Positions 6,507 through 9,102 of a stretch of 9,102 nucleotides of DNA are shown piece after piece. The position numbers and the translations under genes were made by a program. Numbering within the stretch: the first letter of the stretch is position 1; each line of letters starts with the position of its first letter. Source of the DNA: Caldilineae bacterium (GTDB lineage Bacteria > Chloroflexota > Anaerolineae > J102); NCBI GenBank assembly GCA_003694905.1, contig RFJM01000409.1, forward strand, positions 1 through 9,102, read 5' to 3'. The notes beneath the pieces were generated by a model that was given only the letters and a program-made list of their open reading frames with translations, did no database searches and was not told where the DNA came from.

Positions 6507-7019
6507 ATGTTGTCGTTCTTAGAATTGGCGCGCGCCCGCTATAGCGTCCGCGCTTATCGACCAGATCCTATCCCCGACGAACTGTTGCAACAGGTCCTGG
6601 AAGCCGCGCGGCTGGCTCCCACCGCCTCCAACCGCCAGCCGTTCCGCCTGATTCTGATCCCCACCGCCGGCCACAAGAACGAGCTGCGCCGGATCTACAA
6701 TCGCGACTGGTTTGTCCAGGCACCGCTGGTGCTGTGCGCCTGTGCCTGCGTGCCCGAAAGTTGGTTCACCATTCAGGGCAAGCGGGGCTACGAGATCGAC
6801 GTTGCCATCGCCGTCGATCATATCACCCTCGCCGCGACCGATGTCGGCCTGGGCACCTGCTGGATCGCCGCCTTCAATCCGGTTGCGGCCCGTCAGGTGC
6901 TCAACCTCCCCCGCGATCTGGAACCCGTCATCTTTACCCCCTTGGGCTTTCCTGCAGATACCCCCGGCCCCAAAGAACGCCGCCCCCTCACCGAACTGGT
7001 AATCCACCATCGCTGGTAG
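6507..7019 (+). CDS. Nitroreductase family FMN-dependent oxidoreductase
   Basis: This 170-residue protein has the nitroreductase hallmarks. The FMN-binding RYSVRAY (11-17, with R11, S13 and R15) opens the domain. APTASNRQPF (37-46) follows, then GLGTCWIAAF (114-123) and a C-terminal PLGFPADTPGPKERRPL (145-161) with the K/R-rich FMN-phosphate segment. Members reduce nitroaromatics, quinones, flavins or enones with NAD(P)H, and some have specialised roles such as dehalogenation. At 170 residues it is among the shorter members, similar to other compact bacterial and archaeal forms. A strong GAGGAGG (6494-6500) lies six bases before the ATG at 6507; an out-of-frame ATG at 6502 is ignored. Substrate unknown; its neighbours suggest a role with the F420-dependent enzyme next door. 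Confidence 0.92.
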   Translation: MLSFLELARARYSVRAYRPDPIPDELLQQVLEAARLAPTASNRQPFRLILIPTAGHKNELRRIYNRDWFVQAPLVLCACACVPESWFTIQGKRGYEIDVAIAVDHITLAATDVGLGTCWIAAFNPVAARQVLNLPRDLEPVIFTPLGFPADTPGPKERRPLTELVIHHRW

Positions 7020-7051
7020 GTCAGCCCTACCCTTAACCCGCATAGGAGCAC

Positions 7052-8101
7052 ATGTTCATGACCCTTCCCCTCCGTCTTGGCCTGAACCTCGGCTACTCGG
7101 GACGCACCATCCAGCTCCCCGTCGACATGGTGCGCGAAGCCGAACGCCTGGGCTACCATGTCGTGTGGACCGCCGAATCCTATGGCTCCGACGCGGTCAC
7201 TCCCCTGGCCTGGTTGGGTGCCCTCACCTCCACCATCCACCTGGGCACGGCCGTCTTGCAGATGCCTGCCCGCACACCGGCCATGACCGCCATGACCGCC
7301 ATGACCCTCGACCAACTGTCCGGCGGTCGATTCTACCTGGGTTTGGGTGTTTCCGGGCCACAGGTGGTAGAAGGGTGGCACGGCGTCCCCTACGGCAAAC
7401 CTCTGGCCCGAACTCGCGAATATGTCTCTATCGTGCGCGACATCTTCGCCCGCCAGGACCGCCTGGAATTCCAGGGAGCACACTACCAGATCCCCTACCA
7501 GGGACCAGATGCCACCGGCCTGGGCAAGCCCTTGAAAAGTATCCTGCACGGACGCGCCGACATCCCCATCTACCTGGCCGCGATCGGACCCAAGAACGTC
7601 GAACTCGCCGCCGAGATAGCAGACGGCTGGCTCCCCTTCTTCCTCTCTCCCCGCCATTTCGATCAGATCTACCGCCCCATCCTCGAGAGAGGTTTCGCCA
7701 AAGCCGGTGGCGACAAGTCGTGGAAGGATTTCGACATCGCCGCGACCGTACCTGTCGTCGTGGGCGACAATGTAGAGGAGTGCCGCAACCAGGTCAAGCC
7801 CTTTGTGGCCCTATACGTGGGCGGCATGGGCGCCCGCGCCAAGAACTTCTATTACAACCTGGCCTGCCGCTACGGTTATACGGATGCCGCCAATCGAATC
7901 CAGGACCACTTTCTCTCGGGCAACCGCGGAGCAGCAATGGCCGCGGTACCCGACGAACTGGTCGACGACATTGCCCTGTGCGGGCCCAAAGAACGCATCG
8001 CCGAACGTCTGGAGTTGTGGAAAGCGACGCCCGTCACCACTCTCAATATCAGCACCTTCGACATCGAAAGCGTGCGGGTGATGGCGGAATTGCTGCTCTA
8101 G
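7052..8101 (+). CDS. F420-dependent LLM-class oxidoreductase, Rv3520c-like
   Basis: A luciferase-like (TIM-barrel) oxidoreductase of 349 residues. LRLGLNLGYSG (7-17), AERLGYHVVWTAESYGSDA (30-48), LGTAVLQMPARTPAMTAMT (64-82) and LSGGRFYLGLGVSGPQVVEGWHG (89-111) match the mycobacterial Rv3520c type of F420-dependent enzymes. The pattern IPIYLAAIGPKNVELAAEIADGW (171-193) and the late LCGPKERIAERL (309-320) agree. Such proteins use deazaflavin F420 for hydride transfer; the Rv3520c substrate is not known to me. Two starts are possible. The ATG at 7052 is only 3 nt from AGGAG (7044-7048), while the ATG at 7058 (MTLPLRLG) has 9-nt spacing and may be the true start. The triple MTA repeat (77-82) agrees with my recollection of homologues and is not an insertion. 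It is the last gene of the rightward operon. Confidence 0.9.
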   Translation: MFMTLPLRLGLNLGYSGRTIQLPVDMVREAERLGYHVVWTAESYGSDAVTPLAWLGALTSTIHLGTAVLQMPARTPAMTAMTAMTLDQLSGGRFYLGLGVSGPQVVEGWHGVPYGKPLARTREYVSIVRDIFARQDRLEFQGAHYQIPYQGPDATGLGKPLKSILHGRADIPIYLAAIGPKNVELAAEIADGWLPFFLSPRHFDQIYRPILERGFAKAGGDKSWKDFDIAATVPVVVGDNVEECRNQVKPFVALYVGGMGARAKNFYYNLACRYGYTDAANRIQDHFLSGNRGAAMAAVPDELVDDIALCGPKERIAERLELWKATPVTTLNISTFDIESVRVMAELLL

Positions 8102-8110
8102 GGCGAAGAC

Positions 8111-8127
8111 GCGGGGCATCTGCCCGC
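8111..8127. terminator. Weak hairpin between convergent genes
   Basis: GCGGG (8111-8115) pairs with CCCGC (8123-8127) around a 7-nt loop in the 52-bp gap between the convergent stops at 8101 and 8154. No T-tract follows on either strand, so any terminator role is doubtful. It is the only candidate I see. Confidence 0.25.
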
Positions 8128-8153
8128 AGTGCTCATCGAGGTCGCCGAGCGCG

Positions 8154-9102
8154 TCAATGGCTCAGCGCCCCGATGCGCTGGGCTGCTTCCTCGGCCGTGA
8201 TGATGCCTTGCTCCAGCATATCCAGGATCCGCCTTAACTCTTCGCTCTGCAATGGGGGGCCGGCCGCAGCGCCCGGGGTAGCTTCGGGTTTCGCCTCCAA
8301 CGAATCGAGGAGATCACGCAGAATGCTGCGGATGGAGATGGTGGCACTCTTGCTCCAGCCTTCCTCGCCCAGCTCCTTCGCCATCTCTCGTCCCATGCGT
8401 CCCATCTCCATCTTCACGGTGACGGCAGCCTTGCGCAGTTCGTCGCGCACCTCTTTCATGGCCCGGCGTAACTCCGCATCCACCACCGCGCTGTGATGCC
8501 GATGCCAGTTCACCGGGCTATTGAGGATAACATCGCCACCCGCGTCGATGTTCAATTCGGCGCGGGTCTCGCCGCGGCCTAGCAGCGCCACTACGGTCCC
8601 ATCCTCTCCTTTCTCGACGGTCAACTCCTCCCCCGCGGTTACCTCGCCGCCCGCGCGGACCTGCATGCGCACATCCCCGCTGACACGAACCGCCACATCC
8701 CCGCCGGCAGTCATCCAGTACTTCCCACCGGCAGTCAATGGTCCGCGCAAGACCGCATCACCGCCGACCTGAGCCGCGGCCAGCGATGTGCCGGGCGAAC
8801 TCACCTTGAGATCGCCGCCTACGCTCCGCAGTGAGGCACCACCGTCATAGCTGCTGAGCGCCGCATCCCCCTTGACTGCCCCCACCTGTATCTCGCCACC
8901 CCGGCTGATGGTCAGGTCCCCGCCGACCTGATCCAGCGAAACACGACGCACATGCGAAATACTGGCATCGCCGCCGACCGGTCCAATATCCATCTCCTCG
9001 ATATGCGCCGCGGCCAGATCACCGGCTACCGAGGCGACCTCGACCGTGGCACTCACGCTGCGAACGGCAGCATCACCCTTGACCGCGCCGGCGGCCAGCA
9101 TC
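8154..9102 (-). CDS. Beta-solenoid 'GGD'-repeat protein with SHOCT-like C-terminus (5' end outside window)
   Basis: The frame is open to the right edge, so the true start is not in the window; at least 315 residues are visible. Counting from the Met at 9101, GD dipeptides recur at D10, 28, 45, 62, 79, 97 and 115, spacings of 17-18, each preceded by V and K, A or G (VKGD, VAGD, VGGD). The residue after GD alternates strictly between A and L. This looks like a beta-solenoid related to the DUF4097/adhesin-like repeat class common in Bacteria. A less regular stretch (about 119-190, with TAGGDVAVRVSGDV) and a charged helical region (about 203-250) follow. The C-terminal 32 residues, from LQSEELRRILDML to ITAEEAAQRI, resemble the SHOCT-like/YvlB tail. 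No membrane segment is visible in this part. Role unknown; envelope stress or assembly is only a guess. It is convergent with the F420 gene. Confidence 0.85.
   Translation of the reverse strand, partial: MLAAGAVKGDAAVRSVSATVEVASVAGDLAAAHIEEMDIGPVGGDASISHVRRVSLDQVGGDLTISRGGEIQVGAVKGDAALSSYDGGASLRSVGGDLKVSSPGTSLAAAQVGGDAVLRGPLTAGGKYWMTAGGDVAVRVSGDVRMQVRAGGEVTAGEELTVEKGEDGTVVALLGRGETRAELNIDAGGDVILNSPVNWHRHHSAVVDAELRRAMKEVRDELRKAAVTVKMEMGRMGREMAKELGEEGWSKSATISIRSILRDLLDSLEAKPEATPGAAAGPPLQSEELRRILDMLEQGIITAEEAAQRIGALSH

Noticed and set aside
7283..7306. Tandem ATGACCGCC repeat
   Set aside because: It encodes MTAMTAMT, which fits the length of the Rv3520c-type proteins as I recall them, so it is not an expansion.
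7165..8496. 443-codon plus-strand frame
   Set aside because: It overlaps the F420 oxidoreductase in another frame, is very rich in Arg and Pro, and runs over the convergent solenoid gene.

Overview
This GC-rich bacterial window looks chromosomal and mostly metabolic or housekeeping in character. A member of the Chloroflexota (Anaerolineae/Caldilineae-like) is my best guess. The reasons are an F420-dependent luciferase-like oxidoreductase of the Rv3520c type, a NUDT6-like Nudix protein, a TrmJ-type methyltransferase, and a large 'GGD'-repeat protein with a SHOCT-like tail. This assignment is inference; no rRNA or other phylogenetic marker is present.

Layout. A 447-bp intergenic region (4866-5312) separates two divergent operons. 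Leftward on the minus strand run five tightly packed genes: a degenerate Nudix-type protein (3990-4865), an RNase Z-like metallo-beta-lactamase-fold hydrolase (3209-3997, 8-nt overlap), the SPOUT methyltransferase TrmJ (2370-3212, ATGA overlap), a YtcJ-like amidohydrolase (721-2343, 26-nt gap) and a NUDT6-like Nudix hydrolase (1-681, 39-nt gap, running off the left edge). Rightward on the plus strand run three genes: a PLP-dependent class I/II aminotransferase (5313-6479), a nitroreductase (6507-7019) and an F420-dependent oxidoreductase (7052-8101), with gaps of 27 and 32 nt. A convergent minus-strand gene (8154 to the right edge) encodes a regular 17-18-residue solenoid, a charged helical segment and a SHOCT-like C-terminus; its N-terminus lies outside the window.

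How it may work together. The leftward operon mixes RNA modification (TrmJ), an RNase Z-like hydrolase that has the metal ligands but too little room for the usual tRNA-binding arm, two Nudix proteins and a broad-specificity amidohydrolase. An RNA/nucleotide-housekeeping theme is possible but not proven. The rightward operon couples an amino-acid/2-oxoacid aminotransferase with FMN- and F420-dependent oxidoreductases, which suggests a small catabolic or redox pathway of unknown substrate. Both operons have a good extended -10 promoter (TGnTANAAT) in the shared intergenic region. That region also holds a cluster of three hairpins with no assigned function and three copies of a CAGTGT-centred motif.

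I see no CRISPR array, transposase, tRNA, rRNA or phage gene. The least explained parts are the alternating solenoid protein at the right edge, the hairpin cluster between the operons, the armless RNase Z-like protein and the atypical Nudix protein.
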